Shown here piece after piece: positions 13,301 through 25,417 of a stretch of 64,000 nucleotides of DNA (position 1 is the stretch's first letter; every line of letters starts with the position of its first letter). The translations under genes were made by a program, and so were the position numbers. Origin of the DNA: Dillenia suffruticosa (Eukaryota; Streptophyta; Magnoliopsida; Dilleniales; Dilleniaceae); assembly GCA_033439265.1 (NCBI GenBank), contig JAVTVX010000001.1:19920608-19984607 (forward strand), given 5' to 3'. The notes under the pieces were generated by a model. It ran no database searches. It saw only the letters and a list, made by a program, of their open reading frames with translations, and was not told the origin of the DNA.

Positions 13301-16300
13301 CCTGAGCAGAATAAAGTCCATTTTAATAAATTGCAGCTTTTTGTACTGTATACTCACGTTGAAAAACATGTTTTAGCAACAAATTGGCATGTTCATTTTC
13401 TTGTGCATTATTGTCAGTGACGTTCTGGGACTGAAATACAGTATTATTTCCTCTTTCCAGTACATATTCATGTGGAACAGCAGAAAAAGCATGTGTGCCC
13501 TTAGAGGCATCAACATTATTCCCAATGCCAGTCCAGCTAGTTAATTCAGGCTTCATCTGCCTGTCAATGCCCATCACAGAAGAGGTGGTCTGCAGCTGAC
13601 CAGCTATAGCAAAATTTTCACGATTCCTCACAGCAAAATCCCTAATACCAGAAGAATTAAGTTGAGATGGCAAGGGCGGATGCGCTTCCGAGTCCGGAGG
13701 TAATTGTTTCTTGTCTTCCGTAAGTACATATGACACAGAATGTGAACTTTTCTTATCCTCCAAGAATTTTGGGTTCTCCAACTCTTTTGACATGGACTCC
13801 ATCTCTATTGAACTTGCTGGATTGCCACTAGGATCTTGCAAAGATGGCTCTTTTCCTTTATGTTCAGCAACCTCTCCACGGGAGATATCAAAACTGCTGC
13901 CTGTATCGAACATTGAATAAATAATTGCATAGAATGGACCATTAATCAAGATATTGTTTACCTTCTTTGGGCAAGATGTTTCCAAGTGCAATCTCAAGAT
14001 GCAACTTCTTTGGCATCATACCGCTCCTGCAAGAGATACAACAAATATAATAAGCAAAAACTAACTGAAATATGACAAGGAATAAAATAATGTTGTGGCA
14101 TTTCAAGATCAAAGCCTAAAACAAAAACCACGTCATACAAACCTGAAGGCCAAAAATACAAGGCATTGGGCCCGAAGCTGTTTCAACTGTCGTTCATTAA
14201 AAGGCATTCCAGAAGCGTTTGAAATCTGGGAACCAGCAGCTTTTCCTGTCTCTCTAGGAAGTGCACTCCTTAACATGCCCACGTCAGCAGCATTAGTTGG
14301 CCCAATGCCCTGCTGATACAAATCAAAGTCATTTTCACAGAAAGAAAGAAAGGGGTAAAAAGCGTAAGGCCAAATTGGAAAAAGCACCAAAAGAGGTTAT
14401 CAGTTAAATCCAGAGAAAAAGTGACACCACTAAACAACACATGATGCTCAACCCTTTACAACAAGGATTGCATGTGTAGATCTTTCTTTTATAAAAAATT
14501 AAAGTTATATTAGATATATGAAAGAATATACAAAATACATGAGGACAAGAGACCCGCAGGAATGAGATCAAATTGTGTATCTTCCTATCCAAAATTATCA
14601 GAACAATAATAAAATAGCAATTCTCTCTCGAGCATGTAGAAACAGAATTCCCCAGTAGAACAAACTGCTCCTACAGCATTAGGGAAGCAGACAAGCAGAC
14701 ATTAAGAATTTTATTTTTAGGCCCAGAAGGAGGTAGAATACCATAAATAAATATTTAGAAAATATAAGCATTGTTAGAACCCAATCACTCATATTTTGAG
14801 AAGCAGCCCATTGTGTTTATGGGCATGATAGTGTACCTTTTTAAAAAGAAAAATGAAAGCTCAAGTGTGTTTTAAGAGGAAAACGATTGGCAGAGATCAT
14901 TACCACAATCGCAAAATACTGAACCATCATGTGTAAAGCATGTTCCAGATATAACTTCATTTATAAACACAAGTTCAAATCAAGAGAGAAAATACAAATC
15001 TGATGAGAAACAGCAAGTTCTCAAGTAGAAGTATAAATAATAACATTTCCAAATGGAAAGGAGAATCCTTTGGATCACCCATTCAATGCGTAGAATGACC
15101 ATCAAGTTGAGAAAAGAAAAATAAAATAAAATAACACAAAACTACACTGACAAAAAAATTATCATCTTTGAACCAGAGAGGGAGAAGTTCCCAGTCAAAC
15201 AAGAAAAATACAATATGCAACAACAAGTAATCAAGCAGATTGACATCATCCAACTTTCAGTGAGAACTATGGAAAAACAGCACTGTGACAAGTAGAGTGA
15301 AAAACCTCAAAGACAAATAAAAGTTAAGAAATGCAATCACAAATTATCAGTGCCCATAGGAATACAAGTCAATAGAACAAAATAGAAACAAAACTGATAA
15401 CCACTCATATCATGCTCGTTGTGTAATACTAAGGACAGCTTGGAGCATGGAATACCTGAAATAACATGTTGGCATTCATAGATGAGCTCGAACCACCCCC
15501 ATCATGTTCTGAGGCCTTTCCTGCCGAAGCAATAGCGAGCTCTACAGCTTTCTCGGATGCACTAGTCGTTGCAGCTTTCATCAGGCCGTGCTTCCAAAGT
15601 CCAGAATCAACAACAGGCCTATTGGCTGATAGCTCCACTGAGGAATGAGCTGCAGAGGAAGACACATCCATGCCTCTCTTTCCAGCGAGAGCATGTGCAT
15701 CATATAAGGTATTATTGAATTGTACTGGCATTGAAAATCCCTGCTCCACAGTTGAAAATGAAGTAGAAGTAGCAGGAGTCCCTCCATGGATCTTGCCAAG
15801 ACCACCTGAAATGATAAAAGCACCAGTGATTCATGATGCATGTGATACTATAGAACTCAAAATTACAGCACTTCAACTTCAGCCAAGTTGTTTCCATATA
15901 ATGCAGCAGAGTGCCAAGTTAGAGTTGCTGATTTTCAAAATCTCACAGCAATTTTAATCAAAAGCACAGGATGTGGGGCGAAATCCAGATCGTTTTTTCC
16001 TGTTTTCCTATATGCAGCATCTAATATATCTAAAAGTTAAGAACTCCGGTTTCCAGTTTTACTTTTTAATCTTCCCTTGGATCAATTTGGTCAAGCTCTA
16101 TCTCAAAGCAAAGTTTTCCACACTTTAAAACGTATAAACATGGCATCCAGAAAATTTTAAACCGCACATTTACCAAGAGATGCAGCTGTCACTTGCTGCA
16201 TTGGAACTTCAGCTGTTGAATTACTGGAAACACCACCAGTAGAAAACCTTGAGACTTGCGGCAACCCGACTTTGTTTGGATTCCAGATGCCCCTAGAACT

Positions 16301-19300
16301 AAATATATCATGTGCAGATGGCAAGGAACCACCTTGCTGTACACCCAAAGAATTGGGAGAAGAGGAAACCTCAAGATCATCAGGATACCTTGAATTAGAA
16401 CCTCGTGGTAAGGAAGCAACAGCATTGGATGATTCCAAGTGCCTTTCTGTTACATTTGGACCCTCTGTCCTGGCACCAAGAGTGGATCTCACACTACCAG
16501 ATAAAGCAGGTGTAGGGTCCATCAGCCCACCACTTTGAGCCACATTGATATGAGTATGCTCACCTCCTTTAATAACATAATTTCCTGAGGAAAGCATCCC
16601 TATCCTAGGATTCATGGAACCACTTCGGCTATCAAATTGCTGAGGGCTGTCGATGTGTTGCTCCATGCCTGAAGAAGAATCTGCCCTCTTTCTCTTATTG
16701 CTGGCCTTCTTGTTTCCCTGTTTGTCCCAATTTGCATGCTCAATCCGGTCTTGAGACTGTGAATTAGCAGATCTAGTCTCCAAACTAGATGGGCTTTCAT
16801 GATCATAAGACCTACTACTCCTATGCGTTGGAGGGCCCTGATAAGCATCATAGCTTGCACTGCCCGGGCCACCAGGTGGTCGGCTTGAAGCAAATGCATC
16901 TATCTTGGCTGTTTCCTTTTCCGCCATGGCAGTTTGGGAATCTCTCATTGCAGATACAGACTGAGGAGATCCTGCATGAATTTCTTTCTGCATCAATACT
17001 TGAATATAAATCAATGAACCAATAATTTTACTTTTAGAGTGGATGTTACAAGAAAGTTGCAGGGACAACCATAGTACCTGCTATTTGTGAACTTGAAGAG
17101 CCTCCAATCTGATTCTGACCAGCCAGAGGAAGCCGAGATGACTTCAAAGCCTCAATATCAAGACCATGCTGATTGATCACCGTTTCCATGGCCCTTGAAT
17201 GAAGAAAATAAAGTAAATAACATAAGCTATAATTGAAAACCTAAATAGCTAAGTTTTTATACATAATAAAGAAATAAGTAAACTAAATTTTTGACAGCTT
17301 GGCTTTAGACAGTTCAGGATGTTACCATAGATAGCTGCAATTTCCACACAACTCTAAAAATTGCAGTTTTGCTCAATCCATAATATATAACATCAAAACA
17401 ATGACCAACCTAAGACAAGCTCTATGGCTCACGTGGAAGATTGGGATACAAGTTCTAGCTTCACATTATTCAAGCTGGAGGAACCATGCTAAATCCAAGA
17501 AGAATGAGAAGGGAAGAAACCTAGATGAATAATAGACCTAGAAATGTAAAAAAGACCAAGATAGAAAAATGGGCAAAGAGATAAAACTTTAACAGTAGAC
17601 TCCTGTCTGTAATGCATCACACCACTCTGAACTGGTTAATGTAGTCAAAAAGATGATCACCCTCTAAGATATACCCCGTAATAGAGCAGAAGTTCCCATT
17701 ATCTATCTCCCTGATTCATTTACATTAGCAAACAGAAAGATGGAATCATTTTTCTTTTTTATTCTCATATTACTTGGATTTCATAAATGAAGAGAGATCA
17801 AGATTTGAATATCAAAAGGCCTTTCAAGAATCAAAAGTACAACCTATATAGTAGCAAATGGAGATCTTGTGACAAGCCTTGAGGTCCACCAGTAATAAAT
17901 TTCAATCAATGGACTTGTAACAAGGACAACTATTGTCAAAACTACGGTAACAAGTAAGCCAAATGTAGCTAAGATACCTTAGAAAACGGAACCGTGCCTA
18001 ATGTGGAAATTTAGATTTTTTAACAAATCATACATCAAGAAAAGAATCTCATCCAAAAACATCTTACAAGAAAGGGATTATTCATTTTCTAGGGACGTGT
18101 GGTGTCGAGAGGGGAGAATGGGACCATTACTTGTCACATCCAACCAAAAACTATCACATATTATTTACACACAACCAACTCCAACAAAAGTCACCAAACG
18201 TTAACCCAAGAGAAGGCACAGGTTAATAGCTAGGTCTAGGTTGTTAAAGGGTTAGGCCAAGGTCAAAAGCTGGGGCAGGGGAAATTTTCCCTTCTGGGAG
18301 TTCTGTTCCATCCCTACCAGTAGTCTATACGTATTTTCCTAAATTTGTACAAAGAAAGTCTACCAACTTCTACAAACAAACCTGCCACTCATCAAGAATA
18401 TGCAAAGCCCACCAGAAAAGGCCCTAGGCATCGATAGAGAATTATTCTTTTGGCCACACAGAATTCCCTCAAACTAACCTTTTTTCTGCTTTTTCCATAT
18501 ATCCAATACTTTAACCACCAACGACAAAGCATAAACCTTTGTACACCACAGAATTGGACCCATCTATACAACTCCATGTGGACAAATCTAATGAGATAAG
18601 TTTAAACCAACGCTGAACCTAAACTAGCCATAAAAAAACAGACGCTTCCTATCAAGATCTGTGCGCATTATGCCCAATCGAAATCAAACTTCTAAATTGT
18701 AGGCCTAATCATTTAACAACAAAATAGAAATTAATGGATAGGTTGATCAGTTTAAGCCCCATACAAATCACATAAGGTTTTCTCGATATAAACTTTACAA
18801 CTAGAACAAATTAAGTTATAAGTTTCAAGCCTATGATCAATTCTTTAACTTCAATTATAGAAGTTTTCACATTTGTAAGTCGGCCATATACTGCAAACCA
18901 TACCAAACCTTCAGCAGGATTACTCGCTTAAAGTTTCAGTTCCTAAATAAAGTGGAAACATTTATTGCAGGACATGGGAAAACATTAAATACAGCCAGAT
19001 ATGAGTCAGATCTGATACCTTGATATTACTTGATATGGCATTGAATGTTCCTTGCCACTTGATTTCATGTGTTGACATATCTGAAGTTAACAAGGACATA
19101 CAATTATGCACTTGGAATAAAAATTGTGCAAGAAAACACACGCACAAAAAAAGGAATAGCGTCACAGGTTACGATCTCCTCAAAAAATATATATACACAC
19201 CACGTAAAGTTTCGTAGCCAATTTTGCAGGCTCATCTTTGGAATCCTGAATAAGTTTGTGCAGAAACTTTGCCGCTTCCAACTCAACATTGGGTGGAGCT

Positions 19301-19305
19301 GCCAT
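1..19305 (-). CDS. SYD: SPLAYED (SYD)-type SWI/SNF chromatin-remodelling ATPase, C-terminus off the window
   Basis: Catalytic ATPase of a plant SWI/SNF nucleosome-remodelling complex, acting in the nucleus. I assembled 31 exons that stay in one frame (about 1962 codons): 19305-19201, 19080-19019, 17193-17078, 16971-16174, 15805-15456, 14309-14143, 14026-13962, 13900-13358, 13259-13075, 10020-9923, 9778-9593, 9444-9264, 9180-8986, 8904-8861, 8410-8354, 8171-8075, 7966-7794, 7712-7499, 7307-7182, 7071-6982, 6021-5905, 5800-5720, 5642-5535, 4816-4647, 3894-3816, 3722-3648, 3134-3037, 2942-2835, 1566-1509, 1244-1014, 910-1. The start is the ATG at 19305, opening [15 protein letters not shown] as in SYD orthologues. 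Order: SYD N-terminus, HSA-like region, helicase lobes with DEMGLGKT and DEGH, SnAC-like region, AT-hook. SYD rather than BRM or MINU is supported by the N-terminus and the absence of a bromodomain in the visible part. The right third of the gene is repeated at 44125-48598. Confidence 0.97.
1683..1768 (+). mobile_element. tRNA-derived SINE-like element (family C)
   Basis: The stretch contains TCCAATGGTACCCAAGG, which resembles a pol III A box, and about 30 nt later CAAGTTTGAGCCCTC, which resembles a B box. An A-rich AAAGAAAAG tail follows near 1760-1785. This spacing is typical of the tRNA-like head of plant SINEs. The downstream body is very short, so it may be a head-only remnant. It lies in the same SYD intron as the MITE. 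Confidence 0.45.
1926..2472. mobile_element. MITE-like non-autonomous DNA transposon in a SYD intron
   Basis: The left end reads GGCCATGTTTGGATCGC and the right end, reverse complemented, reads GGCCTCTTTTGGATTGC. These form terminal inverted repeats that continue imperfectly through GGAATCAGAAT versus GGAATAGGAGT. The interior is AT-rich and non-coding. The flanks are CAA on the left and TAA on the right, near the 3-bp TAA-type target duplication of PIF/Harbinger MITEs. GGCC-TGTTTGG ends are common in plant MITEs, but the superfamily is my inference. It sits inside the intron between SYD exons 28 and 29. Confidence 0.7.
5853..5896. repeat. (GA)n microsatellite next to the donor of SYD intron 21
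   Basis: About 44 bp of perfect GA on the plus strand (CT on the SYD sense strand). It begins about 9 nt after the 5' splice site of intron 21 and fills nearly half of that 104-nt intron. Confidence 0.95.
7315..7357. repeat. (GA)n microsatellite forming the polypyrimidine tract of SYD intron 18
   Basis: On the sense strand this is an almost pure CT tract with one interruption, ending a few nt before the CATGCAG acceptor of exon 19. It therefore occupies the polypyrimidine-tract position of the intron. Confidence 0.93.
8986..13259 (-). other. SYD: SYD exons 9-13: HSA-like basic helical region
   Basis: Residues about 736-1017 begin with [19 protein letters not shown] and continue through long runs of Lys, Arg, Glu and Gln (for example [20 protein letters not shown] and [19 protein letters not shown]). 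This is the highly charged helix before the ATPase lobes, which in SWI/SNF ATPases binds actin-related proteins. It is nearly identical to the Arabidopsis SYD block as I recall it. Exons 9 and 10 are separated by a 3 kb intron. Confidence 0.9.
10021..13074 (-). other. Long SYD intron 9 (3.05 kb)
   Basis: The donor is GTGAATATT after exon 9 and the acceptor is TTTTGCACAG before exon 10. The intron holds an AAT/TTA trinucleotide microsatellite near 12199-12226 and homopolymer runs near 12025-12050 and 12710-12726. I see no coding exon and no recognisable transposase or reverse transcriptase in it. It is the longest intron visible in the gene. Confidence 0.85.
15456..19305 (-). other. SYD: SYD exons 1-5: plant-specific N-terminal region (residues 1-477)
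   Basis: Exons 1-3 encode about 94 residues very close to Arabidopsis SYD, including [20 protein letters not shown] and [18 protein letters not shown]. Exon 4 (798 nt) is Ser/Gly/Pro/Asn-rich and looks disordered. It carries a basic cluster, KKASNKRKR, near residue 185 that could be a nuclear localisation signal. Exon 5 is also low complexity and Ala/Ser-rich. The five exons total 1431 nt, exactly 477 codons, and exon 5 ends in phase 0. In SYD proteins this half is regulatory rather than catalytic. This is the part present in both copies of the duplication. Confidence 0.93.
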
Positions 19306-20282
19306 CTCTCAGCTACAAAACACCAGAAAAGATTCTCCCATCAATTTGATGCGATCACTAAATCTACTTCACCACTAAGGTCTCTCTTCTTTGCAGCTAT
19401 AATCACAGTGTTTTACACTGCAACTGAAGATAAAAAGAAGTGATGAACTACTGGATACAAACAATCATTGCAATTACCAAAACTACAGTTTCTGAACCCA
19501 AAACCCACAAATCATACTAAATCAGATGTGTACATGATTACATCAAATACATGATGGTCAGCAATTCATGTGTTTCTACTCAAACTCATTAATCTCACAA
19601 TCAAATAAAACACGTACAACCACAAAAAATAAAAAAAAATCCTAATATATATGAAATACCAAGAAAGGCTAACCAAACTACTCGTTGATAACCAAACACT
19701 ACATCTCAAATCAACACACCCCAATCAACAAAAATGAGTGGAGTATATCTAGAATCCAAACTTCAATCGACTAATTATAGAAATTCATTCTCATTTCATT
19801 TCTCTCTCCATCTCAAATTAAAAGCTACACCATTAATGGAAGGTTCCCTGGGTAATTTTACCTATATATACTGCCGCTTGCCTCCCCCAAAACCCTTTAT
19901 TTCCCAAATCCTAAATTGAATCACACAATTAACACCATCATCAACAAAAGAATATGGGTTTGATGGCTTTCATAGTTACTACTCATATCCGCCTGATAAA
20001 TCTCTTTCATCATTTTCACTTTTTCAAAACGAAGGTTAAGCCATTTATCATATTCCCACTTCAAAAAGACTCAAAATTTTCCTAACCCTAAAAAACCCTA
20101 GTAACCATTTCCACTCCAAAACATATCGAGAACATGATCGGGATAATTTACATCCACACTCATCTCTAACAAACGGAGGTTATGAAAATGAGGTATTAAC
20201 ATGTGAATCAGGCTTTATACGACAAAAGATGAATAGCGGGAGATGGAGAATGAATTCGTGAAATTCGAGGTCGGAGACTTAC

Positions 20283-20440
20283 ATATCGAAGATCGGCAAC
20301 GTCAGGTGGAACAAGTGAAGATGAACATTTGTTGTGATCGATGGTGTGTGAGTGTGTCGCCGTGTGCTTGCTGGATTAATAGAACCCTAGAGAAGCCAGT
20401 GAGAGAGACAGAGAGAGAGAGAGAGAGAGAATAAAAAGTA
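20283..20440 (-). promoter_or_regulatory. SYD: SYD 5' UTR exon and proximal promoter (predicted)
   Basis: On the minus strand a strong donor (ATAT then GTAAGT, at 20282-20281) and an acceptor ending TTTTGTAG about 8 nt upstream of the start codon suggest a 5' UTR intron spanning about 19314-20282. The leader exon would include a CT run, seen as GA at 20401-20430. The intron contains a telo-box-like motif (complement near 20085-20101), which is common near plant transcription starts. The exact transcription start cannot be seen. Confidence 0.5.
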
Positions 20441-21955
20441 ATGGCAAGAAAAGCTTAAGAAAAGGTCGTTGATCGAAGTGCTCAACATAAGCTAGTTTCA
20501 TACGTGCTATCAGTGTGCGCGTGTGAGCGTCTTGTCTTCTGTCTTGCGCTTGTACCAAAATGCCCCCATACCCGTAATTCAATTTCAATATTTCAAAAAC
20601 GTGCCCCAAAAATAATCAAAAATTAAAAATATAAATAATTCTCAAACTTAGTCTACAGAACTAAAATTCTAATTTTAGATTTTAATATTGTCCGTCAAGA
20701 TCCAATGCAACGATTTTAAAACTAGCTTGAGAATGACGGTTTTAAAATCTTTATTTGGAATAAAAATTTTAAATTCATTGCGCATCGTTCACACTAAAAT
20801 CTCTATTAATATTATTTTCTCTTACCCGTAAACTCAAATCAAATCTAATTGTACTTACCCTGCTCTTAACTTTAAGCAATCATAACAATACTAATAAATT
20901 GATGATCATTTACCGGCCAATAGAATTATTGTCTATTATCGGCGTCTGCTTTTTCAGAAAATATTGTTTTGTATAGTTTGATGTTTTTACTGAATACCTT
21001 TTTACCATTACTGTAAGCAAAGAAGAGTGCTCGGATTGCAATCTCTGTTAGATTGTTTAGATTGTTCGTTAGTAAAGATTGTATTCTATACTAAATTTAT
21101 TAATGTAATGGCCGAGAAATTTTATAAGATGGTTAGATTAGACCGGCATGCATGGAAGGTTTGCGTGAGATGGCATGCCTAAGGCATGAAGAGATAAAGG
21201 AAGGGCTTGGACAACCTAATCGCATGTTGGAAGGGCCAAATCCTCCAAGGCCACCGACGATAGAGTGCCGGCCAACGATATTAGAGACAATCTCTCTTAC
21301 TAAATCGCTCGTACGGAATGCTTTGTTGCAGCCTCTACTTGCTTTGTGCTCCGGAAATAAAAATATCATGACATGAAATACTTGATCTAGTTGATTCGTC
21401 ATCTAAGTTTATCATTTTACTAAATCGATTGAAAAAATATTACGAATAAAATGAGATAAAAATTATCACAATCGAATGATTATTATTCACTTGTCGATGG
21501 AACCATTCGAATCATGGTTGCTTGAAAAATATCATAATAAAAACAATTGAGTATTAGTTTCTTTTTTTTTTCTTCATTAATATCAAGTTAAAACTAAAAA
21601 AAAAAAGAAAAAATCACTAATTGTTTTAAAGTTTCAATTCTTGATTTCGATTCAAATTCTGGTTTAGAATTTTAGTTGATTTTTTTGAGGGGATAAATCT
21701 TGACATGACCTTTCATTCGTTTAAGTTGGGAACCCAAATCATAAAATTGTAAAATTCTACTAACTATACAAAATAATACTTAGTTGTACTAAAAAGATCA
21801 AATTTTAAAGGGAGATGGGAATTACCTTAATGTGTGTGATTGAGATCGTGTATAGATCATAGAAAAAGTTTAGAGCAATCAAGATTTTAGATAAAAATTA
21901 AAAACCAAGGGATGGATATTAAATTATTTTGATGTGTGATTTTTTTTTTTAATGT

Positions 21956-22080
21956 ACCAATCAGTATTCAGAACTATATTTCGAATAATCCAGTTTGAGA
22001 TTTACAGTAATCCATTTGAAGCGCTACTCTCCCAACATAATCTGTCCCATATTTAAGTTACGAGTAGAATTTAAGATCTT
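21956..22080 (-). mobile_element. SINE family A, 5'-truncated remnant
   Basis: The minus strand shares the 3' body of the family A copy at 22516-22690: GGGAGAGTAG, then TTACTGTAAATCTCAAACTGG, then TTCGAAATATAGTTC and TGAATACTGAT. The tRNA-like head with A and B boxes is absent or decayed. It lies only about 450 bp from the fuller copy. Confidence 0.5.
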
Positions 22081-22515
22081 AATTTGTGATTTAGATCATG
22101 TGTAAATTGTGGTAAAAGTTTAGAACACAAATTATAATCAAGATCAGAGAGATAGTGAATAAGGAATTTGCAACATTTTATTCCTTTAAAACTTGTAAAA
22201 TTTGATGTAAATTTATGATTTTAACTTTTTTTAATGATTTATAACGTATTTCAATTGTGCTCTTAGAAATATTGCTATAAATTTATCAAACACTTGTTAG
22301 ATCAGTTAAAAAATAAATAAAATTATGTAGCATTGGAGTTCATGTGAACATTTAATTTTTGTAACTCGGTTATGTGTTTGTATCCAAATATAAAATGGGA
22401 TTTGCATGGATTTTATAACGGATTTGTTGCCTATAACTTATAAAATCATAAATTTGCCAACAAATTTATAGACATTGTCATGATAATGTCCACCTTTCCA
22501 ATTTATTTTATATTA

Positions 22516-22690
22516 TATTGATCGATATTCAGAGTCATGCTCCAATTGATTCGTTTTGAAACTTATAGTGACCTATTTAAGAAAACTACCCTCCTAACGT
22601 AGTCTGCTCCATACTCAAATCGTGATTCGAACTCGTGACCTTGATTAAGCAATCTAACACCATATCTCACTATACCAACTGACCGTTAAT
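22516..22690 (-). mobile_element. tRNA-derived SINE, family A (fullest copy)
   Basis: Read on the minus strand, the head is GGTCAGTTGGTATAGTGAG (A-box-like), followed after about 35 nt by CACGAGTTCGAATCACG, a good match to the pol III B box (GGTTCGANTCC). The body continues with GGAGGGTAG, a purine/pyrimidine-mixed region and TTTCAAAACGAATCAATTGG. The same body appears at 21956-22080 and 36885-37065, which makes this a repeat family and not a tRNA gene. It does not fold into a canonical cloverleaf with an acceptor stem. Confidence 0.65.
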
Positions 22691-25164
22691 TTTTTATTTT
22701 TTTTATACTACGAGGGGTTTCAGTATCATTACTGTACAATAAGAATAATTCTAAATTAATCCAAAATCAATTTTAAAGAAACTAGCGTGTCAAAATCAGA
22801 GTGTTTAGTTAAATTTATTTTACATAGTTTATAAGTTTTAAAAGTTTGTAAAATATTTTTAGGGGTTTATTAACGTGTAAATTCTGAGATATCTCATATC
22901 TCAATATATATATTTAAAGATGTTTGGAACAATTTATAGGTTTAGTTGGACACCCTTAGGAGCTCAACCTCTAACATGTTTGTCACACAAATTGAAAACG
23001 CGCATCAAAGATTTTCAATTTTTACTTTATTTCTATATATGAGTTAAGTTAATAATTCATGGTCGAGTTAAATTCGACAAAAAACACTAAAAAGTAAACT
23101 TATCTCAATTTTAAATTTATTTTCTAAATAAACTAAGTTTCGAGTAAATTATATGTATAGTCCCTGAACTAATGTATAGATTTCAAAAAAGTTAATAATC
23201 TTCATTTTGTACCAATTGGGTCCTTCAACTTTGTTTACGATAATAAATAAAATTTTGGGCAGACTGACGCTGGCATTTTGGAAGGAACTTGTTGGGATGA
23301 TAGTTCTGATAGGTGAGATGGCTTTGCACAATATTGTATGTTTTATAGTTTAAAAAATTTAAAATCAAAACAAAATTTTAAAACATTTCAATAAGAATAC
23401 ATTTTGTTTTTTTTTTCATCACAGATATTCGAGATTTACCCAATTAATCTGATTTAAATATTGTATGACCCATTTTAGAGATTGATTATTTCAAATCCTA
23501 TTTTGTCATTCTAATTAAGTGGGTAGAGTGCTATTGACTATTCAACACAAAGAACTTTTGTATAAGAATACATTCTTATAATAATAATAATAGTAACCAT
23601 AATCATAATCCAAGGCTTTTGTCACTCGATCTTGTTCTTGGGCGTCACAAACAACATGCATAGAATTCCAGACTAAGAGCTTTTTCGATTTTTTGATCAC
23701 GAAAGAAATTGGGGGTTTCAAATTTTGAGTAGGGATTTCAGATTATTTAAATCGCAGATAAAAAGAGTACTGAGGTTGGGGATGACCAATTCCCCTTCAA
23801 AAACCAACTTGATGCCCTCACATTGCTAAATGAGATTGGTGCTGAGGGGCCTTGGATTAGGAACTCTATATATACAAATTCACAAACAAGACTCTAATTC
23901 ATCCATTGACCAAAAACAGTGAAACCCAATTGAAAATAATGAAATTGGATCACACCATACCTTAAAAGGCATCAAAGATCGACTCCAGATAGAAAACTTC
24001 AATTCATCCAACATAGCATTTAAAAGGTAAAAATCAAGTTTAACACAAATTTCTGTTTTAGAAATAAGAACGAGCAGTTGGTGGGCATTGTGTAGCAGAC
24101 CTTATGAGCTCGTTGGCAGAAAGATTCCACCAAGATGATGGAGCCATCTGAGCAAACAGAGCAAAGAGTTGGGAGTGCGTTGATGACTGCAAACTAAAAA
24201 ACTTATTTATTATGTTAATCAAAATTTAATAACTCAATCGTTATAAATGAAATTTTAAAGATTTTTTTTTTGAAATTCATATAAGAATTATTGGAGTATT
24301 CAATTACGTATTTTAAATATCTTTTTTTTTTTTTTTTATTCTTAGCTATTGCTGTCCATTTAAATTCATAGAAAAGCATGACACACAATTTAGCCGGCGC
24401 AAACCTTGCCACGGCTCATTTAAAATAGTCTACGGTGAGTAATATTATACGAATCAAACGAGTTAAGAGTCAAATGAATCAAATTTGTGTAAAAATTTAT
24501 ACTAACAAAAAAAATAGACAATTTCAAAATTAAAAATATTGAATCGATCAAAATACTTTTTAAATTAATAATTTTTTTTTTTTTATAAAACATATCAACT
24601 TGATTATGGATTAGAATTATTCTTTTTATAACCACCAAATACCGGTGTGAGGGGTGAGAGGACTGAGGGGGTTGAGTGGATTTACCTAAGAAAATCAATC
24701 CTAGTGAGGAAAATTCTAAACTCCATCTATCATTTTATCATATTAAACCATGCGGTTTTGGTTGATCAAGTGAGTAAATTAGCGAGTCATTTTTTAAGTT
24801 ATAATTCATATTATTTAAGCATTCGTTATTAAAACTTTCGATACTTGATTCAACAAAAAAATCACTATAAAATAAAAGTTTGAATTTTGAAAAAAAAAAA
24901 CTTAAATCGTAAGCCTTTAATAATATCATAATTTAAATTCATATCACAACAAAAATTTATAAGTAATTGTTTAAAATTATGAAAAAAAGAAAACAATTAC
25001 AAGATAAAAAATTTAAAATAAAACAAATAGTATATGCATATAATGAGATATATAGTTATAAATGTTATAATAATTTAAAAGTAAAACAAATAATATATAA
25101 TGGAGGGATCGGGTTGAGAAATTTCAAAAATATCATATAGAAATTTATGAAATCAAATTCTTTT

Positions 25165-25315
25165 GGATTGACTGGTTGAATACTTTATCCTATTAGTTAG
25201 AGATCTCGAGTTTGAGTTCTAAGAATGACAAAGGATTTGAGAAAGCCAACCCCAAAATGGGTTTCATAGTATTCAAATCGAATTAATTTGGTAAAATATG
25301 AATACTGGTCGTGAA
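25165..25315 (+). mobile_element. tRNA-derived SINE, family B (copy 1)
   Basis: The head GATTGACTGGTTGAATACTT (A-box-like) is followed by ATCTCGAGTTTGAGTTCTAAG (B-box-like). The body ends AGTATTCAAATCGAATTAAT and GAATACTGGTCG, then passes into a (TA)n tract. The same 3' end occurs at 37720-37798, where it has an A tail, and in decayed form near 39340-39390. The duplicated counterpart is at about 54457-54607. Confidence 0.55.
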
Positions 25316-25320
25316 AGGAA

Positions 25321-25321
25321 A

Positions 25322-25347
<26 letters not shown>
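25321..25347. repeat. (TA)n microsatellite
   Basis: A run of TA dinucleotides directly follows the family B SINE. The counterpart in copy 2 (about 54615-54639) is shorter, so the tract is length-polymorphic between the copies. Confidence 0.9.
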
Positions 25348-25352
<5 letters not shown>

Positions 25353-25417
25353 TTATAGGCCGGTTTGACGAATTCATCAACATTCCGCTTTCTTCTGGGC
25401 CCAAAATTGAGACCGAG

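Noticed and set aside
18001-19443. Several 60-124 codon frames on the plus strand inside the SYD 5' region
   Set aside because: They lie in SYD introns or antisense to exon 1, with no recognisable domain or codon signature. They are shadow frames.
20085-20101. AAACCCTA-type motifs resembling telomere repeat
   Set aside because: Only two interrupted units near the SYD leader. This is a telo-box promoter-type motif, not an interstitial telomere.
20376-20609. 77-codon frame ending in a Ser-Leu repeat
   Set aside because: The repeat is just the translated CT microsatellite of the SYD leader region.
22600-22690. Possible tRNA gene on the minus strand (B box GAGTTCGAATC)
   Set aside because: No acceptor-stem pairing or cloverleaf, and the same body recurs elsewhere. 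It is better explained as the head of a SINE.
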